A stretch of DNA of 54,800 bases from assembly GCA_902577625.1 (NCBI GenBank), contig CACGZX010000003.1, positions 1 through 54,800 of the forward strand, given 5' to 3'. This stretch comes from an uncultured Pelagibacteraceae bacterium. Its GTDB lineage: Bacteria > Pseudomonadota > Alphaproteobacteria > Pelagibacterales > Pelagibacteraceae. This document shows, piece after piece, positions 22,316 through 33,591 of the stretch. Under the pieces are notes generated by a model. The model was not told the origin of the DNA and did not search any database. It worked only from the letters and a program-made list of their open reading frames with translations. The position numbers were made by a program, and so were the translations under genes. The first letter of the stretch is position 1. Each line of letters starts with the position of its first letter.

Positions 22316-23401
22316 TTATTTCCCACACTGAGCTTTGTTCATTAAATAGTGATCTAGTATAACACAATGGATCATGGCTTCCCCAATTGGTACGGCTCTT
22401 ATTCCCACACAAGGATCGTGTCTTCCCCTAACAGATATTGAGGTATTTTTCCCAAATTTATCTATAGTTTTTCTTGAACTTAATATTGATGAAGTTGGTT
22501 TTACGGCAAATGATACTATAATTTCTTGTCCACTTGAAATACCCCCAAGAATTCCTCCCGCGTTATTAGATTTAAATTTTGGAGATTTGCCTTTTTGAAC
22601 TATTTCATCAGAATTTTCTTCTCCTGTTAAAAGCGCTGAATTCATACCCGATCCAATGTTAACTCCTTTTACAGCATTTATACTCATCATTGCTGAAGCT
22701 AAATCCATATCTAGTTTGGAATAAATTGGTGAACCCAAACCTACCGGTATACCTCTAGCCCTAACCTCAATAATTGCACCACAAGAAGATCCAGATTTTC
22801 TTATACCAAGTAAATATTTTTCCCATAGTTTTATTATTGATTTATCAGGACAAAAGAAAGGATTCTTATTAATTAATTTGTCGCTCCAATTTTTTGTATC
22901 ACATCCGAGAATACCAAGCTGGGTAACAGCTCCAATTACTTTGTATTTTTTTCCTAATTTAATTTCTAAAACTTTTTTTGCTATTGCTCCAGCAGCCACT
23001 CTGCTTGCAGTTTCTCTAGCTGATTGTCTTCCTCCTCCACGGTAATCTCTTATTCCATATTTTTTAAAGTAAGTATAATCAGCATGACCTGGTCTAAATT
23101 TATTTTTTATTGTTTCATAATCTCTTGATCTCATATCTTTATTGTAAATTATCATTGAGATGGGAGTACCTGTTGTTTTTCCTTCAAACACACCTGATAA
23201 AATATTTACTTTATCATCCTCTTTTCTTTGAGTTGTAAATTTTGATTGACCTGGTCTCCTCTTATTAAGTTGAATTTGTATGTCTTTTTCAGATATTTTT
23301 ATATTTGGAGGACAGCCATCTACTACACATCCTATAGCAGGTCCGTGAGATTCACCCCAAGTAGTAAAACGAAATATCTTTCCAAAAGTATTAAATGACA
23401 T
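22316..23401 (-). CDS. aroC: Chorismate synthase
   Basis: [50 protein letters not shown]-like motif. Start moved to the internal Met of the ORF-track protein (track start 23443). Confidence 0.95.
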   Translation of the reverse strand: MSFNTFGKIFRFTTWGESHGPAIGCVVDGCPPNIKISEKDIQIQLNKRRPGQSKFTTQRKEDDKVNILSGVFEGKTTGTPISMIIYNKDMRSRDYETIKNKFRPGHADYTYFKKYGIRDYRGGGRQSARETASRVAAGAIAKKVLEIKLGKKYKVIGAVTQLGILGCDTKNWSDKLINKNPFFCPDKSIIKLWEKYLLGIRKSGSSCGAIIEVRARGIPVGLGSPIYSKLDMDLASAMMSINAVKGVNIGSGMNSALLTGEENSDEIVQKGKSPKFKSNNAGGILGGISSGQEIIVSFAVKPTSSILSSRKTIDKFGKNTSISVRGRHDPCVGIRAVPIGEAMIHCVILDHYLMNKAQCGK

Positions 23402-23434
23402 TAAATATATTATATAAGTTATTTTGTTGAAATT

Positions 23435-24061
23435 ATGAATCAAAAAAACTCACTAGGTATAGATTTATGCTTCAAGGATTTAGATAATCCAATAGATTTG
23501 TTTGCAGACTGGTTTAACGAAGCTAAAAAAACTGAAATTAATGATCCAAATGCCCTAGCTTTAGCTACTGTAGGAAAAAATGGGATACCTTCTGTAAGAA
23601 TGGTTTTGCTTAAAGAATTTAACAAAAAAGGATTTGTTTTTTACACAAATTTAAATAGTCAAAAAAGTAACGAAATAAAATCTAACCCAAATGTAACAAT
23701 GTGTTTTCATTGGAAATCATTATTAAGACAGGTTAGAATTACTGGAAAATTGTCGAATGTTTCTGATGTGGATGCTGATAATTATTTCAGTAGCAGGTCA
23801 TATGGAAGCAAAATAGGAGCATGGGCTTCAAACCAAAGTAGTGTTTTAAAATCTAGAGATGAGTTACTAAAATCAATTGAAGAATTTAAGAAAAAATATT
23901 CAAATGAAAAAAATATACCAAGACCTAAACATTGGTCAGGATGGAATTTAAATCCATTTGAAATTGAATTTTGGCTTGATGGCAAAGATAGAATACATGA
24001 AAGACTACGTTATACTAGAAAAGATAATAATAATTGGAAAAAATATCTTTTAAGTCCTTAA
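23435..24061 (+). CDS. pdxH: Pyridoxamine 5'-phosphate oxidase
   Basis: [64 protein letters not shown]. Confidence 0.95.
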   Translation: MNQKNSLGIDLCFKDLDNPIDLFADWFNEAKKTEINDPNALALATVGKNGIPSVRMVLLKEFNKKGFVFYTNLNSQKSNEIKSNPNVTMCFHWKSLLRQVRITGKLSNVSDVDADNYFSSRSYGSKIGAWASNQSSVLKSRDELLKSIEEFKKKYSNEKNIPRPKHWSGWNLNPFEIEFWLDGKDRIHERLRYTRKDNNNWKKYLLSP

Positions 24062-25071
24062 TAAGATCTTTCTAAACTAAATGAAGTTAGATTTTTTAGA
24101 ATTTCTTTCTCCTTAGATTCATCAAAAATACTCAAAGAATTAGATGCAAGGTTGATAAAATATTCTGCTTTTAAGTAGCAACTGGAAATTATATTATAAT
24201 TTTTAATCATTAGTAAAACTTTTTTAAATTCTTCTTCATTTCTCTCACTTTTTTCAAACAACTTCTTCAACTCACCTTTTTCATCATTGTTAGCTTTTTG
24301 ATACAGAAGAATAATTGGCAAAGTAACTTTCCCCTCATAAAAATCATTGCCAATTTTTTTTCCAAAGAACTTAAGTTCTGAATTATAATCCAAAGTATCA
24401 TCAGCTATTTGAAAAGTAAGTCCAAGGTTTTTTCCATAAAACTCTAAAGCTTCTTTAATTTTACTTTCTTTTTTTGCTAAAATAGAACCAACTTTTGTTG
24501 CTGCCGCAAAAAGAGATGCTGTTTTTGCAGAAATTATTTTTAAGTAAGTTTCTTCAAGCATATCTATTTCACCTTTGTGCTGTAGTTGTAATACTTCACC
24601 TTGAGAAATCTCAGCAGATGTTGAAGACAGAAGTTTTAATATTTCTAAGTTTCCATCTTCAACCATCATTTCAAAGCATCTACTTAATAAATAATCGCCA
24701 ACTAAAATTGACGATTGATTTCCCCAAATACTATTTAAGGTTTTTTTTCCTCTTCTAATTTTACTATTGTCGATGACATCGTCATGCATAAGCGTAGCAG
24801 CATGAATTAATTCGACACAAGCCGCTAAATTTATATCTCTACCACCTTTATAGTATCCACAAATTTTAGCTGCCCCCAACGTAAGAAGCGCTCTAAGTCT
24901 TTTTCCACCAGTTCTTAAGTGGTAGTTTGTCATTTCATCAACAAGACTTACTTTGCTAGATAATTTTAATTTAATTTTCTCTTCTACTAGTACTAATTTT
25001 TCCTCAACTGAATTTTTAAGTTCTGAATATGAATTATTTATTCGATTTTTTAATTGAACAACTGTCCCCAT
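24058..25071 (-). CDS. ispB: Polyprenyl diphosphate synthase (octaprenyl/longer-chain type)
   Basis: GGKRLRALLTL, ATLMHDDVIDNSKIRRG, FQIADDTLDY. Confidence 0.88.
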   Translation of the reverse strand: MGTVVQLKNRINNSYSELKNSVEEKLVLVEEKIKLKLSSKVSLVDEMTNYHLRTGGKRLRALLTLGAAKICGYYKGGRDINLAACVELIHAATLMHDDVIDNSKIRRGKKTLNSIWGNQSSILVGDYLLSRCFEMMVEDGNLEILKLLSSTSAEISQGEVLQLQHKGEIDMLEETYLKIISAKTASLFAAATKVGSILAKKESKIKEALEFYGKNLGLTFQIADDTLDYNSELKFFGKKIGNDFYEGKVTLPIILLYQKANNDEKGELKKLFEKSERNEEEFKKVLLMIKNYNIISSCYLKAEYFINLASNSLSIFDESKEKEILKNLTSFSLERSY

Positions 25072-25180
25072 CTAGTTAAACTAGTATAATTAACGCAATA
25101 TTATACTTATCAATTGACGCACCTAAAACTTCAACTATAAGTAGACTTTATATTAAACCAAAAATTTTATAAGCATAAGT

Positions 25181-25987
25181 ATGTTGTCTTTTTTTAAAAA
25201 AAAAAAAATTGTACCTCACATTAAACTTAGTGGCGTCATTGGTAATGTTGGAAAATTTAAACAAGGCATTGATTTTGCAGGACAAGAAGAAATAATTAAA
25301 AAAGCTTTCTCAATTAAAAAAGCACCTGCAGTGGCCATTTCTATTAATTCACCAGGAGGATCTCCTGTTCAATCACATCTAATACATGACTTTATTAGGT
25401 CACAGGCAAAAAAAAATAATAAAAAAGTAATAATTTTTACTGAAGATGTAGCCGCATCTGGCGGGTATCTAATTGCCTGCGCAGGAGATGAAATTTATGC
25501 AAATCAAAGCTCTATAGTAGGATCAATAGGAGTGATTTATTCATCTTTTGGTTTTAAAGATCTTATAAACAAAATAGGAGTTCAAAGAAGAGTTTATACA
25601 GCCGGCAAGAATAAAAGTACACTCGATCCTTTCATGGATGAAAAAAAAGAAGATATTGAAAGATTAAAAACTATTCAGCTAGATCTTCATAAAGATTTTA
25701 TTGATGTTGTTGAAAAAAGCAGATCTTCAAAATTAAAAAAAGATAGCGGAATAGAATTATTCTCAGGAGAATTTTGGTCAGGAAGGAAAGCAAAAGAATT
25801 AGGTTTAGTTGATGGAATAGGAAATGTAGATCAAATTTTGAGAGAAAAGTTTGGAGAAAAAATAATTATTAAAAAATTTGAGAAAGCAAAAGGCTGGCTT
25901 GCTAGAAAATTATCTTCAGAAAATCATACAGAACAAGCAATTAGTATTTTAGAGGAAAGATCTATCTGGCAAAGGTATGGTTTCTAA
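25181..25987 (+). CDS. S49 family signal peptide peptidase (SppA-like)
   Basis: [53 protein letters not shown]. Confidence 0.92.
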   Translation: MLSFFKKKKIVPHIKLSGVIGNVGKFKQGIDFAGQEEIIKKAFSIKKAPAVAISINSPGGSPVQSHLIHDFIRSQAKKNNKKVIIFTEDVAASGGYLIACAGDEIYANQSSIVGSIGVIYSSFGFKDLINKIGVQRRVYTAGKNKSTLDPFMDEKKEDIERLKTIQLDLHKDFIDVVEKSRSSKLKKDSGIELFSGEFWSGRKAKELGLVDGIGNVDQILREKFGEKIIIKKFEKAKGWLARKLSSENHTEQAISILEERSIWQRYGF

Positions 25988-26858
25988 AAAAAAAAATAAA
26001 AAACCAAAATTTCAATCATTTCAAGATACAATCTTGAATTTACAAAAATATTGGAGCAAACATGGGTGTGTAATTTTACAACCGTATGATTTGGAGGTTG
26101 GAGCAGGAACATTTCATCCTGCTACAACACTTAGATCTCTCGGAAGTAAACCATGGAGAACAGCTTACGTTCAACCTTCAAGAAGGCCAACAGATGGAAG
26201 ATATGGAGAAAACCCAAATAGACTTCAGCACTACTATCAATTTCAAGTTTTAATTAAACCATCGCCAAAAAATATAAAAAAACTTTATTTAAACAGTCTC
26301 TCAGCAATTGGTATTAAACATAAAGAACACGATATAAGATTTGTTGAGGATGATTGGGAAAGCCCAACATTAGGAGCTGCAGGTCTTGGATGGGAGGTTT
26401 GGTGTGATGGCATGGAAGTAACTCAATTCACTTATTTTCAACAAATGACTGGAATAGAGTGCAATCCTATATCTGTTGAATTGACATACGGATTAGAAAG
26501 ACTTTGTATGTTTACTCAAGAAAAAAAAAATGTTTTTGATTTAGTGTGGAATAACAGTGGAGTTTTATATCGAGACGTATTTCATCAGTCAGAAAAAGAA
26601 TTTTCAAAATACAATTTTGAATTAGCTAATACTGAAAATTTATTTAAAATATTTGATATGACTGAAAAAGAATCTAAATCTTTAATAGAAAATAAACTAT
26701 CTTTACCAGCTTACGATCAATGTTTAAAAGCCAGTCATATTTTCAACATACTAGATGCTAGAGGAGTAATAAGTGTTGCGCAAAGAGCAGAATACATTGG
26801 AAGGATTAGAGATCTTGCAAAAGGTGTAGGTCAAGTTTGGCTTGAAAGTCAAAAGTAA
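25977..26858 (+). CDS. glyQ: Glycyl-tRNA synthetase alpha subunit
   Basis: [63 protein letters not shown]. Confidence 0.98.
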   Translation: MVSKKKNKKPKFQSFQDTILNLQKYWSKHGCVILQPYDLEVGAGTFHPATTLRSLGSKPWRTAYVQPSRRPTDGRYGENPNRLQHYYQFQVLIKPSPKNIKKLYLNSLSAIGIKHKEHDIRFVEDDWESPTLGAAGLGWEVWCDGMEVTQFTYFQQMTGIECNPISVELTYGLERLCMFTQEKKNVFDLVWNNSGVLYRDVFHQSEKEFSKYNFELANTENLFKIFDMTEKESKSLIENKLSLPAYDQCLKASHIFNILDARGVISVAQRAEYIGRIRDLAKGVGQVWLESQK

Positions 26859-26860
26859 TA

Positions 26861-28930
26861 ATGGCTGAATTTTTATTAGAATTATTTAGTGAAGAGATAC
26901 CCGCTAATTTACAATCTAACGCAAGAATTAATTTACTTGAAAGTTTTAAAAAATTTTTTGAAAAAGAAAATATAAATTATAAAGATGATGCTAAAACTTT
27001 TTCTACACCAAACAGACTAGTTTTATGTTGTAAAAAAATTGAAAAAGAAATACACCAAAAATCTGAAGAGATAAGAGGCCCTAACACCAAAGCTCCAGTT
27101 AGTGCGATAGAGGGTTTTTTAAAATCAAATCATATTAAAAAACAAGATATATATATAAAAAACACTGATAAAGGAGAGTTTTTTTTTTATAAAAAGCCAT
27201 CAAAAAAGATAAAATCAGAAGATCTTTTGAAAAACAACATTCCAAAAATTTTAGAAAATTTATCTTGGAAAAAATCAATGAAATGGGGAGAACACAGTCT
27301 TAACTGGGGGAGACCTTTAAAATCAATACTTGCAATTTATGATAATAAGCCTTTGTTATTTAAGTTTCATCATTTATCAAGTTCAAATTTCACTTATATA
27401 GATAAAGATTTTGAAGAGAAAACTAAAATATTTAAAAATGTTAATTCATATTTTTCTTATTTTAAAAAATCAAATATTATTATTGATAACGAATTAAGAA
27501 AAAAATATATAAAAAAAAAATTAACAGACCTTTCAAATAAAAAAAAATTTCAAATAAATATCAATGAGAAGTTATTAAACGAGGTAACTGATATTGTTGA
27601 AAAACCAAAAATAATTTTATGCGCATTTGATAAAAAATATCTAAATATACCAAAAGAAATTATAACAATAACAATGCAACACCATCAAAGATACTTCCCA
27701 ACATTCGATAAAAAAGATAGTTTAACAAATAATTTTTTTATTGTTGCGGATTCACTCGATCCAAAAAACTTCATAAAAATCGGTAATGAAAGAGTAGTTG
27801 ACGCAAGATTAAATGATGCAGAATTTTTCTGGAATAAAAATAAATCACAAAATTTGGTAAAACAAATATCTAAATTAAAAAATATAAATTATTTTAAGGG
27901 TCTGGGAAGCTATTATGATAAAGTCCAAAGAATAAGAAAATTAAGTGGTTTAATATCAGACGAATTATTAATTAGTAAAGAAAAAATAGAAATTGCATCT
28001 TCAATATGCAAAGTGGATCTACTCTCAGATCTTGTTGGAGAATTTCCAGAGTTACAAGGTGTATTAGGAGGTTATTTTGCTGAAGCACAAGGATTTGAAA
28101 AAGAAGTTTGTACCGCTGTCAGTGAGCATTATTTACCAACAGGATTAGAAAGCAAGATTCCAAAAAAACCTTACAGCATAGCATTATCGTTGAGTGACAA
28201 ACTAGACTCACTTGTGGGATTTTTTGGTTTAGATTTAAAACCCTCAAGCTCTAAAGATCCATACGCATTAAGAAGATCTGCAATAGGTTTATTAAAAATG
28301 ATTTTAGAAAATAATAAAGAATTAAAATTAAAAGATTTAATTAATTATAGTTGTCAACTATATAGCGAACAAAATTTTAATTTTAATTCAAAAAATATAC
28401 AAAAAAATCTTTCAGAATTTTTTCATGATAGATACAAAAATTTTATGAAGGAAAAAGAAATTAGAAATGATATTATTGAAAGTGTAACATTGAATTACAA
28501 TATTGATAATATTTTAAAAACTTATAAAAAAACTTTAACTTTAAATAAATTAATTTCAAAAGAAATTGGAAAAGATTTGATGTATAGTTATAAAAGGGCA
28601 TCGAATATTATTTCTAATGAAATAAAAAATAATCAAATAGAACTAACTGGATCTGCAGATCCCGGACTGTTTAAAAATGAATTTGAAAAAATTCTTTATA
28701 AAAAAATCCACGAAATAAGAAAAGATTTTACAAACATTGGTAAAGATGAAGATTATGAAGGTATATTAAAAACGTTGTCACTAGCTAAAAAAGAAGTAAG
28801 TGTGTTTTTTGAAAACGTAATTGTTAATGATGAAGACGAATTGATTAAGAAAAATAGACTAGAACTTTTACAAATGTTGTGTAAAACCTTCGATAATTAT
28901 TTAAATTTTTCTAAAGTAGAAAGCTTATAG
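26861..28930 (+). CDS. glyS: Glycyl-tRNA synthetase beta subunit
   Basis: MAEFLLELFSEEIPA, DKLDSLVGFFGLDLKPSSSKDPYALRRSAIGLLK. Confidence 0.97.
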   Translation: MAEFLLELFSEEIPANLQSNARINLLESFKKFFEKENINYKDDAKTFSTPNRLVLCCKKIEKEIHQKSEEIRGPNTKAPVSAIEGFLKSNHIKKQDIYIKNTDKGEFFFYKKPSKKIKSEDLLKNNIPKILENLSWKKSMKWGEHSLNWGRPLKSILAIYDNKPLLFKFHHLSSSNFTYIDKDFEEKTKIFKNVNSYFSYFKKSNIIIDNELRKKYIKKKLTDLSNKKKFQININEKLLNEVTDIVEKPKIILCAFDKKYLNIPKEIITITMQHHQRYFPTFDKKDSLTNNFFIVADSLDPKNFIKIGNERVVDARLNDAEFFWNKNKSQNLVKQISKLKNINYFKGLGSYYDKVQRIRKLSGLISDELLISKEKIEIASSICKVDLLSDLVGEFPELQGVLGGYFAEAQGFEKEVCTAVSEHYLPTGLESKIPKKPYSIALSLSDKLDSLVGFFGLDLKPSSSKDPYALRRSAIGLLKMILENNKELKLKDLINYSCQLYSEQNFNFNSKNIQKNLSEFFHDRYKNFMKEKEIRNDIIESVTLNYNIDNILKTYKKTLTLNKLISKEIGKDLMYSYKRASNIISNEIKNNQIELTGSADPGLFKNEFEKILYKKIHEIRKDFTNIGKDEDYEGILKTLSLAKKEVSVFFENVIVNDEDELIKKNRLELLQMLCKTFDNYLNFSKVESL

Positions 28931-31587
28931 TGAAAAAATTAGTTTTTAATTTTAAATCAAAAGATACAAAAAAAATAAAATTTCCAAAAAATATCCTAGG
29001 TGGAAAAGGAGCAAATTTAGCTGAAATGGGAAGACTTGGTTATCCTGTTCCTTCGGGATTTACTATTTCTACTGAAGTTTGTGATTTATTTTACAAAAAT
29101 AATAAAAAAATTAGTACAAAAATATTAAAAAATATAAAAGCTGAAATAAAAAATATTGAAAAAGATTCAGGTAAAAAATTTGGTGATTTAAAAAATCCTT
29201 TGCTAGTTTCGGTAAGATCTGGTGCCAGAATTTCAATGCCTGGAATGATGGATACAATATTAAATTTAGGTCTAAATGATGAAACAGTTCTAGCCCTTGC
29301 CAAAAAAACATCAAATGAAAGATTTGCTAAAGATAGCTATAGAAGATTTATTCAAATGTACGCTAATGTTGTATTAGGAGTTGAAAGCTATAATTTTGAA
29401 GAGCTTATTGAAAATTATAAATTAACAAAAGGAGTTTTATTAGATACTGATTTGGATGAAAACGATTGGAATGGTTTAATTAAAGATTTTAAGAACGTTG
29501 TAAAAGAAAAAACAAAAAAAGAATTTCCACAAGATGTTAATGAACAATTAATAGGTGCAATAAAAGCTGTATTTTTATCTTGGCAAAGTAATAGAGCAAA
29601 AGTTTATAGAAAAATTAATCAAATACCCTCTGATTGGGGAACAGCAGTTAATGTTCAGTTAATGGTATTTGGAAATATGGGTCAAGATTGTGCTACAGGA
29701 GTCGTTTTTACAAGAAATCCATCAATAGGTAAAAATGAAATTTATGGAGAATATTTAATCAATGCACAAGGAGAAGATGTTGTTGCGGGCACTAGAACTC
29801 CACAATACATAACAAGAAAAGCTAGAATTGAGGCTAAGAGAACAGAGAGGTCAATGGAAGAGTCAATGCCCATTGTTTTTAAAGAATTATATAAAATTTT
29901 AAAGAATTTAGAAAAATATTATAGAGATATGCAGGATGTTGAGTTTACAGTCGAAAAAAATAAGCTTTGGATATTACAAACAAGATCAGGAAAAAGAACA
30001 GCCAAATCTTCTGTTAAGATTGCGGTTGATATGGTTAAAGAAAAATTAATTTCAAAAAAAATTGCTGTCACAAGAATAGACCCACATTCTCTAGATACAC
30101 TTTTACACCCTACTTTAGACGAAAAAAGTAAAATAAATGTTATTGCAAAAGGTTTACCAGCCTCTCCTGGTGCAGCAAGTGGAAAAGTAGTTTTTTCATC
30201 CGACGAAGCAGAGAGACTTAATGAAATGATGCAAGATTCAATTTTAGTTAGAGTAGAAACCTCCCCTGAAGATATACATGGAATGCACGCAGCAAAAGGA
30301 ATACTAACTTCAAGAGGTGGAATGACAAGTCACGCAGCAGTAGTTGCAAGAGGAATGGGTAGACCATGTGTTTCTGGCTCAAGTGAAATTGACATTAATT
30401 ATGATAAAAAAATTTTTAAAACTAGCTCTATAGAGATAAAAGAAGGTGATTTAATAACAATAGATGGATCCACAGGAAGGATTATTAAAGGAGAAGTTCC
30501 AAAAATAAAACCTGAAATTTCAGGAGATTTTTCAAAGTTAATGAGCTGGGCAGATAGTTTTAGAAAATTAAAGGTAAGAACAAATTCTGAAACTTCATTA
30601 GATACTAAGACTGCAAGAGATTTTGGAGCAGAAGGAATAGGCCTATGTAGGACTGAGCACATGTTTTTCGATGAAGAAAGAATTTTGTCTGTAAGAGAAA
30701 TGATACTTTCAAAAACCACAGAAGATAGAAATAAAGCTTTAGAAAAACTTTTGCCCCATCAGAAGAATGATTTTGTTGAAATATTTAAAATTATGAAAGG
30801 TCTGCCTGTTACAGTAAGATTACTAGACCCACCTTTACATGAATTTCTTCCAAGAACTGAAAAAGAAAAAAATGAATTAGCAAATAAATTAAAATTACCT
30901 ATTAAGGAAGTTGAAACTAGAATTAACGAGTTGCACGAACAAAATCCAATGTTAGGGCACAGAGGTTGTAGATTGGGAATTTCTTTTCCCGAAATTTATG
31001 AAATGCAATGTAGAGCAATATTTGAAGCTTTAACAGATTTAAAAAAGAAAAAAATCAAATCTGCTTTTCCTGAGATCATGATACCTTTAGTTTCAACCGA
31101 GGCTGAAATAAAAATTATGAAAGATCTTGTAATAAGAACAGCAAAAAAAGTTCAGAATGAAAACAAAATTAAGATTAAATTTCTAGTTGGAACTATGATT
31201 GAATTGCCTAGAGCAGCAATAAAGGCTAAAGATTTAGCAAAACATGCAGAGTTTTTTAGTTTTGGCACAAATGATTTAACACAAACTGCATTTGGAATTA
31301 GTAGAGATGATAGTGGTAAGTTTTTAAATGACTATATTGAAAATAAAATTTTTGATATTGATCCTTTTGTTTCAATAGATGAAGGTGTGGGGGATTTAAT
31401 CAAGATTGCTTCTGAAAAAGGAAAAAAACAAAATAAAAATATAAAATTAGGAATATGTGGAGAACATGGGGGAGATCCAAAAAGTATATATTTTTGTTCA
31501 GATGCTGGATTAGACTACGTTTCTTGTTCACCTTATAGAGTACCTGTAGCAAGACTTGCTGCAGCACAAGCTCAATTAAAAAAATAA
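28930..31587 (+). CDS. ppdK: Pyruvate, phosphate dikinase
   Basis: GGKGANLAEMGRLGYPVPSGFTISTEVC, GGMTSHAAVVARGMGRPCVSG, GICGEHGGDPKSI. Confidence 0.98.
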   Translation: MKKLVFNFKSKDTKKIKFPKNILGGKGANLAEMGRLGYPVPSGFTISTEVCDLFYKNNKKISTKILKNIKAEIKNIEKDSGKKFGDLKNPLLVSVRSGARISMPGMMDTILNLGLNDETVLALAKKTSNERFAKDSYRRFIQMYANVVLGVESYNFEELIENYKLTKGVLLDTDLDENDWNGLIKDFKNVVKEKTKKEFPQDVNEQLIGAIKAVFLSWQSNRAKVYRKINQIPSDWGTAVNVQLMVFGNMGQDCATGVVFTRNPSIGKNEIYGEYLINAQGEDVVAGTRTPQYITRKARIEAKRTERSMEESMPIVFKELYKILKNLEKYYRDMQDVEFTVEKNKLWILQTRSGKRTAKSSVKIAVDMVKEKLISKKIAVTRIDPHSLDTLLHPTLDEKSKINVIAKGLPASPGAASGKVVFSSDEAERLNEMMQDSILVRVETSPEDIHGMHAAKGILTSRGGMTSHAAVVARGMGRPCVSGSSEIDINYDKKIFKTSSIEIKEGDLITIDGSTGRIIKGEVPKIKPEISGDFSKLMSWADSFRKLKVRTNSETSLDTKTARDFGAEGIGLCRTEHMFFDEERILSVREMILSKTTEDRNKALEKLLPHQKNDFVEIFKIMKGLPVTVRLLDPPLHEFLPRTEKEKNELANKLKLPIKEVETRINELHEQNPMLGHRGCRLGISFPEIYEMQCRAIFEALTDLKKKKIKSAFPEIMIPLVSTEAEIKIMKDLVIRTAKKVQNENKIKIKFLVGTMIELPRAAIKAKDLAKHAEFFSFGTNDLTQTAFGISRDDSGKFLNDYIENKIFDIDPFVSIDEGVGDLIKIASEKGKKQNKNIKLGICGEHGGDPKSIYFCSDAGLDYVSCSPYRVPVARLAAAQAQLKK

Positions 31588-31593
31588 TTTTTT

Positions 31594-32430
31594 TTAAATC
31601 TCTAGTTTTAAATCTAATGCTCGCGCACTATGAGTTATTGATCCAACAGAAATTCTATCTACCCCTGTTTTGGAAATATTTTTTACTGTCTTCAAAGTAA
31701 TATTACCTGATGCCTCAGTTTCATAATATTTTTTAGCTATTCGCACTCCTTCTCTGAGTGATTTGATATTCATATTGTCAAATAAAACTCTATCAAATTT
31801 TAAACCAACTATTTTTTTTAATTGATTAAGATTATCGATTTCTACAGTAATTTTTTTTCCTTTTTTAAATTTAATTGCATTTTTTATTATTTCTCCAATA
31901 TTTTTATTTGCCGCTATATGATTGTCTTTAATTAAAAATTCATCGCTTAAATTAAACCTATGATTTTCTCCTCCACCAAGTTTAACTGCATATTTTTGTA
32001 TAACTCTTAAATTTGGTATAGTTTTTCTAGTGCAACAGATTTTGGTTTTTTTATTAACTTTTTTTACGAAACTTTTGGTTTTAGTAGCAATACCTGAAAT
32101 ATGAGATACAAAATTTAGCGCAACTCTTTCGCTAATTAATATATTTTTTATATTACCTTCAACAATTGCAATTAAATCTCCTTTTTTTATTTGAGAGCCT
32201 TCTTTTTTTTTTATTTTAATTTTAATTTTTCTATCAATTAATTTAAAAGTTTGTTTTGCAAATTCTAGTCCACCTATTATTCCTGCTTGGTTTGATAATA
32301 ACTTTGCTTTTTTTTTAGTATTACTTCTTAGTAAACTTGAAGTAATATCACCCGAAGGATATAAATCTTCATTTAAAGCTAGTTTACAAACATTTATAAT
32401 AAAATTTTTACTTAATTTAATTTTTGGCAC
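31594..32430 (-). CDS. nadC: Nicotinate-nucleotide pyrophosphorylase (carboxylating)
   Basis: NEDLYPSGDITS, ERVALNFVSHISGIAT, CCTRKTIPNLRVIQKYAVKLGGGENHRFNLSD. Confidence 0.95.
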   Translation of the reverse strand: MPKIKLSKNFIINVCKLALNEDLYPSGDITSSLLRSNTKKKAKLLSNQAGIIGGLEFAKQTFKLIDRKIKIKIKKKEGSQIKKGDLIAIVEGNIKNILISERVALNFVSHISGIATKTKSFVKKVNKKTKICCTRKTIPNLRVIQKYAVKLGGGENHRFNLSDEFLIKDNHIAANKNIGEIIKNAIKFKKGKKITVEIDNLNQLKKIVGLKFDRVLFDNMNIKSLREGVRIAKKYYETEASGNITLKTVKNISKTGVDRISVGSITHSARALDLKLEI

Positions 32431-32435
32431 AGACT

Positions 32436-33425
32436 TTATCTGCCTATCTCTGCCATTCTTTCTACAGACTTTCTTGCTTTTTCTATAGTTTCTTTATTCA
32501 TAATTATTTCATTTGTCTCATTTTCTAAACAATCAAGAATCTTTGGAAGTGTAATTTTTTTCATATGTGGACAAAGGTTGCATGGTCTTATAAATTTTAC
32601 ATTAGGATTGTCAATTTGAACATTATCGCTCATCGAACATTCTGTTACCATCATAACTTTTTCTGGTTGGTTATCTTTAACATATTTTATCATACCACTT
32701 GTTGAACCGGCAAAATCACTTGCTTTAATTACATCAGGAGGACATTCAGGATGAGCAATAATCTTTATTCCAGGATTATTATTTCTAATTTCATTTATTT
32801 CTTCATCATTGAATTGTTCATGAACTTCACATGTGCCTTTCCATGAAATAATTTCTACATCTGTTTGTGAAGCAACATATTTAGCCAAAAAATCATCTGG
32901 TAAGAAAATAACCTTTTTTACTCTTAAAGACTCTACAATTTTTACAGCATTAGCTGATGTACAACATACATCTGTTTCAGCTTTTACTTCGGCAGATGTA
33001 TTAACGTAAGAAACAACTGGAACTCCAGGATATTTTTTTTTTAGGTTTCTAACATCTTCACCAGTAATTGACGAAGATAGAGAACAACCCGCGCTCATAT
33101 CTGGAAGAAGAATTTTTTTTTCTGGACTCATCAGTTTTGCAGTTTCCGCCATAAAATGAACTCCACACATTACAATAATATCAGCTTTAGTTTTTGCCGC
33201 CTCAATAGCAAGCGCTAGAGAGTCTGCTGAAAAATCTGAAATGCCATGATATATTTCCGGTGTTTGATAATTGTGGGCAAGAATTACAGCATTCTTTTTT
33301 TTTTTTAATTTATTTATTTCGTAAATATATGGGGCATGAATTGCCCATTCTATTTCTGGTATAGTTTTTGAGACTTTCCGATAAATTGGATCAGTTGCTT
33401 TTTTTATCTCTGCATTAACTTCCAT
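32436..33425 (-). CDS. nadA: Quinolinate synthase
   Basis: AVILAHNYQTPEIYHGISDFSADSLALA, VCCTSANAVKIV, HPECPPDV. ORF track extends to 33440 with a TTG start; internal ATG at 33425 preferred. Confidence 0.95.
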   Translation of the reverse strand: MEVNAEIKKATDPIYRKVSKTIPEIEWAIHAPYIYEINKLKKKKNAVILAHNYQTPEIYHGISDFSADSLALAIEAAKTKADIIVMCGVHFMAETAKLMSPEKKILLPDMSAGCSLSSSITGEDVRNLKKKYPGVPVVSYVNTSAEVKAETDVCCTSANAVKIVESLRVKKVIFLPDDFLAKYVASQTDVEIISWKGTCEVHEQFNDEEINEIRNNNPGIKIIAHPECPPDVIKASDFAGSTSGMIKYVKDNQPEKVMMVTECSMSDNVQIDNPNVKFIRPCNLCPHMKKITLPKILDCLENETNEIIMNKETIEKARKSVERMAEIGR

Positions 33426-33441
33426 ATCAAAACTTACCAAC

Positions 33442-33470
33442 TTGAAATTGAATTGTCATTACTTTATTCT
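33442..33470 (+). promoter_or_regulatory. Sigma70-like promoter for tRNA-Leu
   Basis: TTGAAA - 17 nt - TATTCT, 12 nt before the tRNA 5' end. Confidence 0.6.
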
Positions 33471-33482
33471 GACGCATTAAAT

Positions 33483-33568
33483 GCGGTCATGCTGAAATTG
33501 GTAGACAGGCACGGTTGAGGGCCGTGTGGGCTTAGCCCATGAGAGTTCAAATCTCTCTGACCGCACCA
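33483..33568 (+). tRNA. tRNA-Leu, anticodon GAG
   Basis: GCGGTCA...TGACCGC acceptor, anticodon arm CACGG-TTGAGGG-CCGTG, long variable arm TGGGCTTAGCCCA, T arm GAGAGTTCAAATCTCTC, ACCA. Confidence 0.96.
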
Positions 33569-33591
33569 AATTTAGATAGATACAAATAGTT

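Noticed and set aside
30399-30719. 106-aa antisense ORF in ppdK (and similar antisense ORFs in dxs, leuA, mreB, hflK, degP)
   Set aside because: All mirror conserved plus-strand genes; no independent start context or recognisable motif.
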